From the NCBI RefSeq assembly GCF_007713465.1, contig NZ_VMSG01000012.1, positions 103,098-167,097 of the forward strand: a stretch of 64,000 nucleotides of DNA, read 5' to 3'. Numbering within the stretch: the stretch's first letter is position 1; the number at the start of each line of letters is the position of its first letter. The position numbers and the translations under genes were made by a program. The notes beneath the pieces are model-generated. The model was given only the letters and a program-made list of their open reading frames with translations, did no database searches and had not been told where the DNA came from. This document shows positions 35,044 through 43,502 of this stretch, piece by piece. The stretch is from Pseudomonas sp. H3(2019). GTDB taxonomy: Bacteria > Pseudomonadota > Gammaproteobacteria > Pseudomonadales > Pseudomonadaceae.

Positions 35044-35612
35044 ATCGCACTCTGCTGATTCTGGCCATGTTTTGCAGTGCGCCGACCTTTGCCCAACCTC
35101 CTGTTATCGATACGGCCACCATCGACAACTCCGGCAGTCAGTACCAGGGCAACTTTTCAGTCAACCAGGCTGCCGGTGATCAGCAACAACAGGCCAACGC
35201 CCGAGCCATCGCCATTAACACCGATGCCAGCGCCACCACGCAGATTCGCCAACGGTTGCGTACTCAGGTCGATCCCAGGATCGATGCCCAGTCAGCCATT
35301 AAAGGCAACGCCTTCAGTAACGGTAATGGCGTACTGGGGGTCAACCAGAGTTCGGGCGCCAGCAACCAGCAAGCCAACGCCCTGCGGATAAGCATCAGTG
35401 CTACGCCGCAAAGTATCGACGACAGTGTCCTCAAGCAACAGAACGTGGCGCTGCTCAACAACTCCGATTCAACGGATCTTACCCCTGGCCATCGCCAGGT
35501 CGCTACCAGCGACCAGGCCTTCACCGGTAGCCGTGGGGTGATCCAGTTGAATCAGAGCGCCGGGGTGGGAAACCGAACGGCCAACACCCTGAGCGTACGG
35601 GTCGCGGATTGA
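35040..35612 (+). CDS. fapB: FapB, amyloid nucleator/minor subunit
   Basis: The 190-residue protein has a signal peptide (MNRTLLILAMFCSAPTFAQ) and three imperfect amyloid repeats at about 37-60, 97-120 and 164-188, each with the core (V/L)NQ(A/S)(A/S)G followed by an (Q/R)(Q/T)AN word. The repeats match those of FapC in form. FapB is regarded as the nucleator, by analogy with CsgB of curli. It overlaps fapA by four bases. The two linkers are short, unlike the long linker in FapC. Confidence 0.92.
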   Translation: MNRTLLILAMFCSAPTFAQPPVIDTATIDNSGSQYQGNFSVNQAAGDQQQQANARAIAINTDASATTQIRQRLRTQVDPRIDAQSAIKGNAFSNGNGVLGVNQSSGASNQQANALRISISATPQSIDDSVLKQQNVALLNNSDSTDLTPGHRQVATSDQAFTGSRGVIQLNQSAGVGNRTANTLSVRVAD

Positions 35613-35663
35613 CCCAAAAGGTAAAAACAACACTTAACCTAAAATAAAGTACGGAGAATCAGC

Positions 35664-36965
35664 ATGAAACCCTTAATGGCAATCAAGCCTCTGGTTTTCG
35701 CAATCGCTGCGGTAATGGCAGTTGCTGCACAAGCTGGCCAAGGTGGTGACGAGCATCACCACCATCCAAAACCAGTCGTCAATCCAAAAGACACCACCAA
35801 TGCTGGCGCCACTGCCAACGCTACAGATAAACAAACCAGCACTGGCAACTACATCAGCAATGAAGGAACTAAAAACAGCGCCAACATGGCCAACTCGGCC
35901 ACGGGCGCGTCCGGCAACGTGGGCGTCAACGTTGCAGCAGGCGACGGCAACCAACAAGACAACGCGGCCGCCATTGCCAGCGGCGATGGCTCGTTTGTCT
36001 TTGGTTCTGTGGTGGCAACCGCCAAGGTCACGCAAACCCAAAGCAACAACGTGGTCGACAACTACTCCACCAACAACAGCGCCACTATGAGCGGTTCGGC
36101 CAACGGCGGCAGCGGCAACCTGGGCATCAACATGGCTGCTGGCGACCTTAACCAACAGAAAAACACCATGGCGATCGCTGTGTCTGGCGGCAAGTACGCT
36201 ACCGCTACCGCGAGTGCCGATCAAACAGGCCCAGGCCTGAAGGTGGATAACGACGCCGATCGGACGTACCGCGTGGATACGCTGTCGCGTACCGTCTCAG
36301 CCAGCGGTCATGAGTCTTTCAGTAAGGCATCCGATTCGAAATCTGCTTCGGACTATGCCAAGTACTCCGCTTCGGCCTTTGCTGCGCAATTTGCTACGAA
36401 GTCTGCTTCGAACTCTGCCAGCGACTCTGCTTCAAAATCTGCCTGGAACTCTGCCAGCAACTCTGCTTCCAGCGCTGCTTTGAAAGCTAAACTGGACGCT
36501 TCTGTGGACGTGGACGCTAGTGCTTCCAGGTATAATGGCCATCACTATAGCAGCAGCAGTGCGGATTTCGACGCATCGGTCAACGCATCGCTCAACGCAT
36601 CGCTCGACACCTCGAAAAGCGCATCGAACAGCGGATCGAACAGCAAATCGAACAGCGCATCGAACAGCAAATCGAGCAGCGCATCGGGCAGTGCATCGGG
36701 CAGCGAATCGTATGGTGCAGCTGGCTCCGCAGCGAGCGACAAATCGCGTAGCTTCAGCGAGTCCAGTTCGTTTGATTTGAGCAACACTGTGTCCTGGCAA
36801 GTGCTGACCCCAACTGGCTGGGCAAACCCTGTGACCAACACTGCCAACCTGAACGGTTCGGTGAATGGCGGCAGTGGCAACCTGGGCGTCAACGTGGCTG
36901 CCGGTGCTGGCAACCAACAAAGCAACTCGCTGTCCATTGCATCCGGTTGCAAAACCTGCCTGTAA
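35664..36965 (+). CDS. fapC: FapC, major functional amyloid subunit
   Basis: The 433-residue protein has a signal peptide (about 1-24), a His-rich start (DEHHHHPK), and three amyloid repeats of about 34 residues: R1 near 72-106, R2 near 138-173 and R3 near 394-428, each containing SGN(V/L)G(V/I)N(V/M)AAG-x-x-NQQ. R1 and R2 are separated by a short linker. R2 and R3 are separated by about 210 residues of Ser/Ala/Asn/Lys-rich low-complexity sequence, made largely of four-residue units. The C-terminus ends in a CKTC (CxxC) motif, as in other FapC proteins. It polymerises on the cell surface into biofilm fibres. Confidence 0.96.
   Translation: MKPLMAIKPLVFAIAAVMAVAAQAGQGGDEHHHHPKPVVNPKDTTNAGATANATDKQTSTGNYISNEGTKNSANMANSATGASGNVGVNVAAGDGNQQDNAAAIASGDGSFVFGSVVATAKVTQTQSNNVVDNYSTNNSATMSGSANGGSGNLGINMAAGDLNQQKNTMAIAVSGGKYATATASADQTGPGLKVDNDADRTYRVDTLSRTVSASGHESFSKASDSKSASDYAKYSASAFAAQFATKSASNSASDSASKSAWNSASNSASSAALKAKLDASVDVDASASRYNGHHYSSSSADFDASVNASLNASLDTSKSASNSGSNSKSNSASNSKSSSASGSASGSESYGAAGSAASDKSRSFSESSSFDLSNTVSWQVLTPTGWANPVTNTANLNGSVNGGSGNLGVNVAAGAGNQQSNSLSIASGCKTCL
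36402..36473 (+). repeat. 12-bp tandem repeat block A in the fapC linker
   Basis: Six consecutive 12-base units share the frame TCTGC(T/C)NN(N)NNN, encoding SASN, SASD, SASK, SAWN, SASN and SASS. Codon choice (TCT for Ser) differs from block B downstream, which uses TCG, so the two blocks probably arose by separate slippage or unequal recombination. Confidence 0.85.
36573..36704 (+). repeat. 12-bp tandem repeat block B in the fapC linker
   Basis: Eleven 12-base units with the frame NNNTCGNNNANC run from GCATCGGTCAAC to GCATCGGGCAGC, encoding ASVN, ASLN, ASLD, TSKS, ASNS, GSNS, KSNS, ASNS, KSSS, ASGS and ASGS. Insertion or loss of units keeps the reading frame, so linker length can change without harming the amyloid repeats. 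Confidence 0.88.
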
Positions 36966-36971
36966 ACCAAG

Positions 36972-37010
36972 CTCCAGAGTCTGGAGAGCCCCCTTCGGGG
37001 GGCTTTTTTT
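36972..37010 (+). terminator. Intrinsic terminator inside the fap operon, after fapC
   Basis: AGCCCCC-TTCG-GGGGGCT (36987-37004) is a seven-pair GC stem closed by a TTCG loop and followed by seven T residues to 37010. A smaller stem, CTCCAG/CTGGAG, lies just before it at 36972-36986. It stands between fapC and fapD with no promoter visible in the remaining 26 bases, so it should cut most transcripts after fapC and leave fapDEF to read-through. Confidence 0.9.
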
Positions 37011-37036
37011 CACTCTTGCACGGAAGGCTTACGATC

Positions 37037-37717
37037 ATGCGCATTTTCGCCCTGATGTTCCTGGTTTTTCTGGCTGGTCTGAGCGAAGCGGGACAAATGC
37101 CGCTTTCCGTCTTGCCCGGCGGAGCGGTCGTTTTCAAACCGGTCCAGAGCATGCGTGAGCGCAAATTTGCCGACCTGGTCCAACAGAAAACCGACTTCAG
37201 TTGCGGTGCAGCTTCCCTGGCGACCATATTGCGCCAGGCCTATTGGCTGGACGTAACCGAGGCACAAATCATCGAAGGCATGCTGGCTCACTCCGACCAG
37301 AATCTGGTCCGCGTCCAGGGCTTCTCCATGCTCGACATGAAGCATTACGTGGAAAGTATCGGCATGCGGGCCCGTGGTTACCGGGTAGCGCCGGAAGGTC
37401 TGACCAGTGTCGCCATTCCGGTCATCGTGCTCATGGACATCCGCGGCTACAAGCACTTCGTGGTCATGCAAAAAGCGGAGAAAGACTGGGTGTATATCGG
37501 TGATCCGGTACTCGGTCACAGACGCTTCAAGTTCGACGACTTTGTCAAAGGCTGGAACGGCATCATCTTCGCCGTCATAGGCCAGGGCTACGACAAGACC
37601 AACGTCTTGCGCGATCCACCTTTGCCACTGACCGCCAAGAACCGCATCAACACCTTCAGCCCGGTGCGGGACACAGAATTGATGGATTTCGGATTCATCC
37701 AGAGCGACTTTTTCTAA
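37037..37717 (+). CDS. fapD: FapD, C39-type cysteine peptidase of the Fap system
   Basis: The protein is 226 residues with a signal peptide (MRIFALMFLVFLAGLSEAG). The C39 papain-like triad is visible: Cys56 in QQKTDFSCGAASLATIL, His140 in IRGYKHFVVMQ, and Asp156 in YIGDPVLG. FapD is required for fibre export and is thought to process another Fap protein in the periplasm. ATG 37037 is chosen for the signal peptide; the frame open from 36947 would run through the terminator. Confidence 0.94.
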   Translation: MRIFALMFLVFLAGLSEAGQMPLSVLPGGAVVFKPVQSMRERKFADLVQQKTDFSCGAASLATILRQAYWLDVTEAQIIEGMLAHSDQNLVRVQGFSMLDMKHYVESIGMRARGYRVAPEGLTSVAIPVIVLMDIRGYKHFVVMQKAEKDWVYIGDPVLGHRRFKFDDFVKGWNGIIFAVIGQGYDKTNVLRDPPLPLTAKNRINTFSPVRDTELMDFGFIQSDFF

Positions 37718-37750
37718 TGACAAGGGAGCACGAAGCTCCGGGAGTATCCA

Positions 37751-38491
37751 ATGAAGACTCCATACTGGCTGGCCGTCGTTTGCCTGGCCGCCAGCCTGCC
37801 AACACAAGCACTCACGTTCAAACCGATTGAACTCAAGGATCAGGAGTTGGCGACCCTTCGCGGCCGGTATGTCATGCCGGGCCGGATCATCAGTTTCGGG
37901 ATTGTCATGACCAGCACTTGGCAAAATGCCAGTGGTGAAGTGATCGGGGCGACTTCCTCGATGCAGATTCAGGAATCGACCATCAAGCCACAGTTCTATG
38001 TGTCGATGATCGACAAGAAAGGTGATGGTTCACCGGTCTCCCAGGGTTCCGGGAATGTCAGCGGCGGCGCCGGCCTCAGTACCACCCAGGGTGTAACCCA
38101 GGTCGTGCGCGCCGCCGGCGACTACAATAGCGCCTACAACAATGTCGGCATCAACGTCAAAGAAGCCAACCAGGCACCACAAATGGATACCCAGGGCCAG
38201 CCATTGGCCGCCGGCACGACCCTGTCCGCGTCCAACGGTGCCGGGACCTTCAGTATGTCGTCGAGTAACACTGGCGTGCAGTTGAACATTCAGGCCAACA
38301 ACAATCAGGGCAGTACCGTGCAACGCCTTGCCCAGGGCGGCCTGTTGCAGAATGCGACCTTGCTCGGCGGAGGAAACCAGGTGAACAACCTGACGTCCCT
38401 CAATGTTGTCCTGCGCAACAACCTGCCGACCGTCGGGGCGCTGGACTGCAGTCTGGACCAACTAAAAGGCCTCCGCACTCTCGGATACTGA
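37751..38491 (+). CDS. fapE: FapE, extracellular Fap accessory protein
   Basis: The 246-residue protein begins with a signal peptide (MKTPYWLAVVCLAASLPTQALTF). The middle is rich in Gln, Asn, Ser and Gly (NVSGGAGLSTTQGVTQVVRAAGDYNSAYNNVGINVKEANQ), resembling the amyloid repeats in composition, and a single Cys is present near the C-terminus (GALDCSLDQLKGLRTLGY). FapE is found outside the cell with the fibres and its exact job is unknown. It lies between fapD and fapF, 33 bases after the fapD stop. Confidence 0.92.
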   Translation: MKTPYWLAVVCLAASLPTQALTFKPIELKDQELATLRGRYVMPGRIISFGIVMTSTWQNASGEVIGATSSMQIQESTIKPQFYVSMIDKKGDGSPVSQGSGNVSGGAGLSTTQGVTQVVRAAGDYNSAYNNVGINVKEANQAPQMDTQGQPLAAGTTLSASNGAGTFSMSSSNTGVQLNIQANNNQGSTVQRLAQGGLLQNATLLGGGNQVNNLTSLNVVLRNNLPTVGALDCSLDQLKGLRTLGY

Positions 38492-38537
38492 TCTACGCTG
38501 AGTCTCATCGAATGTAGTCAGAAGGGACGGCAAACCC

Positions 38538-39812
38538 ATGCACAGATCGTTCACGTTGAGAGCTGTCGTTTGTTTGAGTACCCTGGTCCCGGCCACTTTG
38601 CTGCAAGCAGCACCGGACCCCCAGGTAGAAGCCCTAAAACAAGAACTCATGGAGCTGAAACAGCGTTACGAAGCACAACAGAACGCGCTGATGGTACTTG
38701 AGCAACGCGTTAAACAAGTCGAAGAAACACCAACAACACCTGCTCCCAAGCGCCTGACCCGCTCCCCTGCCGAGAAGACCGCAGGCGCCAAGACCGTGGC
38801 CACGGGTGCCCCAGGGACCAGTTCGTATGGGCAGTCGCTCAAGGACGACTCGGGACCGGCGCAAAGCGTGTCCAACCTGTATGACGAAGCCAGCGGCTTC
38901 TTCGGTGGTGGCAAGTTCAGTTTCGAAACGGGCATGACTTATACCCACTATGACACCCGTGCATTGGTGCTCAATGGCTTTCTGGCTCTTGACTCGATTT
39001 TTCTTGGCAACATCAACATTGACCGCATCAAGGCCGACAACTGGACCCTGGACCTGACAGGCCGCTACAACGTGGCGCAACGCTGGCAGTTCGACATCAA
39101 CGTCCCGGTCGTCTATCGAGAATCGACATACTCTTCTGGTGGTGCAGGAGGCGCAGCCCCGGTCTCATCCGACGCCACCGTCAAGCGCGATCCGACCATA
39201 GGCGATGTCAACTTTGGTGTTGCCTACAAGTTCCTGGATGAATCGGAAAACCTGCCCGACGCGGTCGCCACTCTGCGTATCAAGGCGCCGACCGGCAAAA
39301 ATCCGTACGGAATCAAGCTGATCAAGGACCCGGGCAACGACAATTTGTCGGTACCTCAGTCACTCCCTACCGGCAACGGTGTCTGGTCGATTACCCCGGG
39401 TATCTCGCTGGTCAAGACCTTCGACCCTGCCGTGCTCTTCGGCAGCCTGTCCTATACCTACAACATGCAGGACTCCTTCAGCGATATCAGCCCCACTGTA
39501 AATTCCACGGTCCCGGGAGACGTGAAACTGGGCGACTCCTGGCAGGTCGGCGCCGGTATTGCGTTTGCCTTGAACGAAAAAATGAGTATGTCGTTTTCGT
39601 TTTCCGACCAATTCGCCCGCAAAAGCAAAGTCAAACCAAGCGGCCAGGACTGGCAATCAATCCCGGACAGCGATTACAACGCCGCCAACTTCAACATCGG
39701 CCTGACCATGGCGGCAACCGACAAACTGACGATAGTCCCCAACCTCGCCATCGGCTTGACCCAAGACGCACCGGCCTTCTCCTTCAGCCTGAAATTCCCG
39801 TACTACTTCTAA
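38538..39812 (+). CDS. fapF: FapF, outer-membrane secretion channel for Fap amyloid
   Basis: A 424-residue protein with a signal peptide (about 1-24), then a coiled coil at about 26-62 ([37 protein letters not shown]), a Pro/Thr-rich linker, and a C-terminal beta barrel of about 300 residues ending in aromatic LKFPYYF. FapF is known to form trimeric barrels gated by the N-terminal coiled coil and plug, through which FapB, FapC and FapE leave the cell. It is the last gene of the operon, followed by a strong terminator. Confidence 0.95.
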   Translation: MHRSFTLRAVVCLSTLVPATLLQAAPDPQVEALKQELMELKQRYEAQQNALMVLEQRVKQVEETPTTPAPKRLTRSPAEKTAGAKTVATGAPGTSSYGQSLKDDSGPAQSVSNLYDEASGFFGGGKFSFETGMTYTHYDTRALVLNGFLALDSIFLGNINIDRIKADNWTLDLTGRYNVAQRWQFDINVPVVYRESTYSSGGAGGAAPVSSDATVKRDPTIGDVNFGVAYKFLDESENLPDAVATLRIKAPTGKNPYGIKLIKDPGNDNLSVPQSLPTGNGVWSITPGISLVKTFDPAVLFGSLSYTYNMQDSFSDISPTVNSTVPGDVKLGDSWQVGAGIAFALNEKMSMSFSFSDQFARKSKVKPSGQDWQSIPDSDYNAANFNIGLTMAATDKLTIVPNLAIGLTQDAPAFSFSLKFPYYF

Positions 39813-39825
39813 ACGCCACACAAGG

Positions 39826-39863
39826 AAAAGGCCCGCTGCGACGCAAATCGCAGCGGGCCTTTT
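39826..39863. terminator. Bidirectional terminator between fapF and the enhancer-binding gene
   Basis: AAAAGGCCCGCTGCGA and its exact complement form a 16-bp stem around a six-base loop, with A and T runs at the two ends so it can work from both directions. The two convergent genes stop on either side of it. Confidence 0.92.
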
Positions 39864-39877
39864 CGTTTCTCCGCGCC

Positions 39878-41203
39878 CTAGCGGATCTGGTGCTTGTGCA
39901 GCAATCGGTAAAAAGTCGGCCGGGAAACGCCCAGTACTCGAGCGGCTACGCTGAGGTTGTCACTGTGGCGGTTCAATACGTCGCACAATGCCTGGCGTTC
40001 GGCGCGGGTCTTGTAGTCTTCGAGGGTGCCCATCGGCGCGGTAATCGTCTGTTGGCCAATCAACCCCAGGTCCCGTGCCTCGATCTGTCGGCCTTCAGCC
40101 AGCACCAATCCTCGACGCACCCGGTTCGCCAGCTCACGGACATTGCCCGGCCAATCGTGCTTGCCCATGGCAATCAGTGCGTCTTCGCTGAAGCTGCGCG
40201 GCCGACGTCCGGTTTCCTGGCTGTAAAAGTGGGAAAAATGGTTGGCCAGCAGCGCCAGGTCGCCATGACGCTCGCGTAGCGGCACAGTGACCACCTGCAG
40301 GACGTTGAGCCGGTAGTACAAATCCTCGCGAAAACACTTGGCCTCGATCGCAGCTTCCAGGTCCACGTGAGTGGCTGCCAAGACCCGGACATCCACGGGA
40401 ATCGGTTGACTGCCGCCGACCCGTTCGATGTGTTTTTCCTGCAGGAAACGCAACAGGTTAGCTTGCAGTTCAAGGGGCAGATCACCTATTTCATCCAGAA
40501 ACAGGGTGCCACCATTGGCTGCCTCAATACGTCCGACTTTACGTTGGTGTGCACCGGTAAAAGCGCCCTTTTCGTGACCAAACAGCTCGGACTGAATCAG
40601 ATGCTCGGGAATCGCCCCGCAATTGATCGCGACAAACGGTTTACTGTGGCGTTGCGACTGACGGTGCAAGGTTCTGGCGACCAGCTCTTTGCCGGTACCG
40701 CTTTCCCCCCGGATCAACACCGGCGACTCGGTAGGCGCCAATTTGCTCAGCAATTTGCGCAGTTCGCGGATCGGCCGACTGTCGCCCAGCAGTTCATGCT
40801 CGGGCTGGTGGACGTGAATGGTGCCCTGGCCGCGCAAACGCGCCATGCCAAACGCCCGCCCAAGGGTCACTTGAACCCTGGAGACGTCAAACGGCAAAGT
40901 ATGGAAATCGAAAAACCATTCGCAGACAAAATCGCCGGCATTCTGCAACCGCAGGACTTCCTGGTTGAGAACAGCGATCCATTCAGTGCCGCTACGGCTG
41001 ATCAGTTCCTTGACGGCTTCAGGACGTTCAAAATGAACAGGTTGAAGGCGCAGCAGGCCGACATCACAGGAACGATGGGAAGCGTTCTCCAAGGTACAAC
41101 TGTCGACATCCCAGCCGATCGTACGCAGGCCGGGTAATAAGCGATGGCAGTCGTCACACGGATCAACCACTAGCAAACGTCGCAATGCGGGCGTTTCGAT
41201 CAT
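39878..41203 (-). CDS. brfA: Sigma-54 enhancer-binding protein, VpsR-like, beside the fap operon (BrfA-like)
   Basis: The 441-residue regulator has an atypical receiver domain at 1-125, an AAA+ domain with Walker A GESGTGKE (166-173), GAFTGA (213-218) and Walker [10 protein letters not shown] (234-242), and a Fis-type helix-turn-helix at the end ([24 protein letters not shown]). GAFTGA shows it can activate sigma-54 promoters. In the receiver, the strand that normally carries the phosphorylated Asp reads DVGLLRLQ, with Arg52 at the usual Asp position, so phosphorylation is unlikely. This layout matches VpsR, which responds to cyclic-di-GMP. A protein called BrfA in P. fluorescens has been described, as far as I recall, as a cyclic-di-GMP-sensing activator of fap; the name is used on that basis. 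Confidence 0.8.
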   Translation of the reverse strand: MIETPALRRLLVVDPCDDCHRLLPGLRTIGWDVDSCTLENASHRSCDVGLLRLQPVHFERPEAVKELISRSGTEWIAVLNQEVLRLQNAGDFVCEWFFDFHTLPFDVSRVQVTLGRAFGMARLRGQGTIHVHQPEHELLGDSRPIRELRKLLSKLAPTESPVLIRGESGTGKELVARTLHRQSQRHSKPFVAINCGAIPEHLIQSELFGHEKGAFTGAHQRKVGRIEAANGGTLFLDEIGDLPLELQANLLRFLQEKHIERVGGSQPIPVDVRVLAATHVDLEAAIEAKCFREDLYYRLNVLQVVTVPLRERHGDLALLANHFSHFYSQETGRRPRSFSEDALIAMGKHDWPGNVRELANRVRRGLVLAEGRQIEARDLGLIGQQTITAPMGTLEDYKTRAERQALCDVLNRHSDNLSVAARVLGVSRPTFYRLLHKHQIR

Positions 41204-41548
41204 GACTGTTCCTTGGCGCCAAAAATTAGAAAATTTATTAGAAACAGTCGTTTGGCGTCCCTGAATGTAACGTTAGCAAGATCTTGACGCGGCCTTGTAT
41301 CGTTTAATAATAAGGTCAACGTCGTTTACGTTATAAAACATGCCCTTATTAGCTCCCTGACAGGTTTGAACCTTTCATCCAGCTTTCAATGCGTCCCTTG
41401 CCGCTGCCTTTATAAAAGAAAGTTGAAATTTCTTTTGAATGTGTGTGACCCGCCCCCCCATTGCGCGCATCAGTACAAGTAACCAGCCGAACGGTAAGCC
41501 CAACCGACGGCACATCACTTGATTGGGCACAGACGAGAGAAGACCCCC
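41204..41548. promoter_or_regulatory. AT-rich intergenic region with TTGGCGCCAA palindrome at 41213-41222
   Basis: This 345-base gap separates the enhancer-binding gene (minus) from a small plus-strand gene. TTGGCGCCAA, a perfect 10-bp palindrome, lies ten bases before the regulator's start codon, and a related TTTGGCG follows about 35 bases further out. The rest is AT-rich (41220-41340), fitting promoter DNA. No gene or RNA was recognised in it. Confidence 0.4.
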
Positions 41549-41815
41549 ATGAACGCCCCGCTCCGTATCAACGAAGCTCTTTTGATTGCCGACCGCGCAT
41601 TTACCCCCTTCCAATGCGTGGCCTGGGCTCCACAGGACGGCACCGGCGAACTCAGCCTGACTGTCATCGACCGCACCAGCACCCCTATCGGCCGCAAACA
41701 GATCCCCAGCAGCACCTATACCGACCCGGCCCAACTTGAATCCTTGCTGGAACAGGTTCGCGCCGAATTGAGCGAGGAAGGTTATCAGTTGCAATCCTGG
41801 ACAATGCCGCAGTAA
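41549..41815 (+). CDS. Small protein of unknown function, 88 residues
   Basis: The frame from ATG 41549 encodes MNAPLRINEALLIADRAFTPFQCVAWAPQDGTGELSLTVIDRTSTPIGRKQIPSSTYTDPAQLESLLEQV and so on, a compact alpha/beta-looking soluble protein without signal or membrane segment. I do not recognise the family. A strong terminator begins three bases after the stop and the composition matches neighbouring genes, so it is very likely a real, singly transcribed gene. The upstream region is shared with the enhancer-binding regulator. Confidence 0.75.
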   Translation: MNAPLRINEALLIADRAFTPFQCVAWAPQDGTGELSLTVIDRTSTPIGRKQIPSSTYTDPAQLESLLEQVRAELSEEGYQLQSWTMPQ

Positions 41816-41818
41816 ACG

Positions 41819-41856
41819 AAAAGTGCGGATCACGGCGAAGTGATCCGCACTTTTTT
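41819..41856 (+). terminator. Intrinsic terminator after the 88-residue protein gene
   Basis: AAAAGTGCGGATCAC and GTGATCCGCACTTTT form a perfect 15-bp stem around GGCGAA, and the T run continues to 41856. It starts three bases after the stop codon. The remaining gap to 42095 (about 240 bases) holds no further gene that I can support. Confidence 0.92.
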
Positions 41857-42095
41857 ATTGATACATCTCAAGATCCCCCCTCCTCTTCGACACTCTCGGT
41901 TAACGCTTTTTGCGATAGACGGTCGTATAAGCCAGACCAACTTGTCACCGGTTCGCAAAGACATTGTTCTGGCACAGAACGACGCTCCGTCCGTGATTTC
42001 AGACCGTTGTGCATTGCGTCAATCAGGGATTGAATATTTCTTTCAACGTCTTCCTCCTGGGTTCTGGATCCGGTCGACTCGCAAGGAGATGCGAC

Positions 42096-43385
42096 ATGCC
42101 CATCCATAACGCTTTTACCTTCGCGGCCCCTCTCGGCACAGCGGGACAACTCGACTCAAGTTTTGCATCATCCGGCAAGGCCTGGGTGCAGTTCGCAGAC
42201 AGCCTTTCGAGCATGGCCAACGATGTCGCGGTCGATTCGATGAACCGCTTGCTGGTCGCGGCCAAGGTCGGAACCTGCGACGGTCACTGCTATGGGCTGG
42301 CCCGATTACTTGAGAATGGTTCAGCGGATCGGAGCTTCGGCACTGACGGCAGCATTACCGGACGGTTCGAAAGCGGCTTTGAAGCCACAGGAGGCAAGGT
42401 TAAAGAACTCTCCGACGGACGAATCCTGTTATCCGGTCTGCATTACGAAAGCCCCCACCGTACGCTCCCGGCACTGGCTATGTTTGACTCACAGGGACGC
42501 CCGGTCCTGCAATTCGGCAACCGGGGTGTACAGATCGTGCGTTTGCCCGGTGATTTGTCCCGAGGCCTGCGTGACGACTGGTTACCGCCGGGAGTCCCGG
42601 GCGCCGAAGCCTGCGACTTCCAGGTACTGGCCGACGGCCGAATCCTGCTGTTGGCCAACCATCACGACGAATTCGCAGATCACGTCGGCATCCTGATACG
42701 GCTCAATCCGGACGGAACGCTGGACGAGACATTCAACGGCCATGGATTTGTCATGGTCAGGCACTTGCTGATGAATACCTGGCTGAGCAGTCTCCTGGTG
42801 CAGACGGATGGTCAGATTGTGGTCGCCGGCTCCATCAATCTGCCGCAGGAAGGTTTGCTGGCACGCTTTGACAGCACCGGCCGGCTGGACGAAGACTTCG
42901 CTGAAGATGGTTTTTTAAGCTTCAAGGTTCAGGGCCACAGCGCCCAGGTGAGTCAGGTGATCGAGCAAACGGATGGGCGCCTGCAGTGTTTCGGTAGCAG
43001 TCGCGACCCGGTGCAATGCCTGTCGCTGACCGTGCGCAACAATGGTCGGCCGGACACTCATTGCAATGGCGGTCACGCGCGGCTCAGCGAAATAGGTAGC
43101 AGCGGCAGCCAATGGACAGCGGCCCAGGTTCTCGCCGATGGCCGGGTGCTAAGCGTCGGAGCAACCATTGGCGGCATTGCAGCGGATTTCCTTTTGGCGC
43201 GGCATCTCCCGGACGGACGCCTGGATCGCCGTTTTGCCAATGGCCAAGGCTGGGTTCGTACCCGTCTGGGGCGCAGCCTGGACACGGCAACCGCGCTGGC
43301 CGTGCAGGCGGATGAGCGAATTGTGGTCAGCGGCTACTCGCTGGATGGCCACCACCGGGCGGTATTGGTGCGCTATCTGGGGTAG
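42096..43385 (+). CDS. Delta-60 repeat (beta-propeller-like) protein
   Basis: A 429-residue protein from ATG 42096, with AAGGAG 8 bases upstream. It is built of seven or so copies of the delta-60 repeat: LDSSFASSGKAWVQF, ADRSFGTDGSITGRF, LDETFNGHGFVMV, LDEDFAEDGFLSF and LDRRFANGQGWVRT alternate with (V/L)-x-x-DGRI-(L/V)-(L/V)-x-(G/A) strands. The arrangement predicts a beta-propeller. No signal peptide is seen, so location is uncertain. Such proteins in pseudomonads have no assigned function. It stands alone between terminator-bounded units. Confidence 0.85.
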   Translation: MPIHNAFTFAAPLGTAGQLDSSFASSGKAWVQFADSLSSMANDVAVDSMNRLLVAAKVGTCDGHCYGLARLLENGSADRSFGTDGSITGRFESGFEATGGKVKELSDGRILLSGLHYESPHRTLPALAMFDSQGRPVLQFGNRGVQIVRLPGDLSRGLRDDWLPPGVPGAEACDFQVLADGRILLLANHHDEFADHVGILIRLNPDGTLDETFNGHGFVMVRHLLMNTWLSSLLVQTDGQIVVAGSINLPQEGLLARFDSTGRLDEDFAEDGFLSFKVQGHSAQVSQVIEQTDGRLQCFGSSRDPVQCLSLTVRNNGRPDTHCNGGHARLSEIGSSGSQWTAAQVLADGRVLSVGATIGGIAADFLLARHLPDGRLDRRFANGQGWVRTRLGRSLDTATALAVQADERIVVSGYSLDGHHRAVLVRYLG

Positions 43386-43502
43386 TACTTTGCCATTGTT
43401 GCGATGCAGGTGAGCCATCACCGATTGATAATGAAACTCAAGAGCTTGATCTTCCGGGACTGTTACGGCAAGTTGCGCGCTTCTTGATAGAAGGAGCAAC
43501 TG

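Noticed and set aside
36402..36704. Possible CRISPR-like array
   Set aside because: The repeats are directly adjacent 12-base units without spacers and lie in frame within fapC.
36520..36780. Open frames in other registers through the fapC linker (Thr/His/Arg repeats)
   Set aside because: They are by-products of the 12-bp repeats in fapC being open in several frames.
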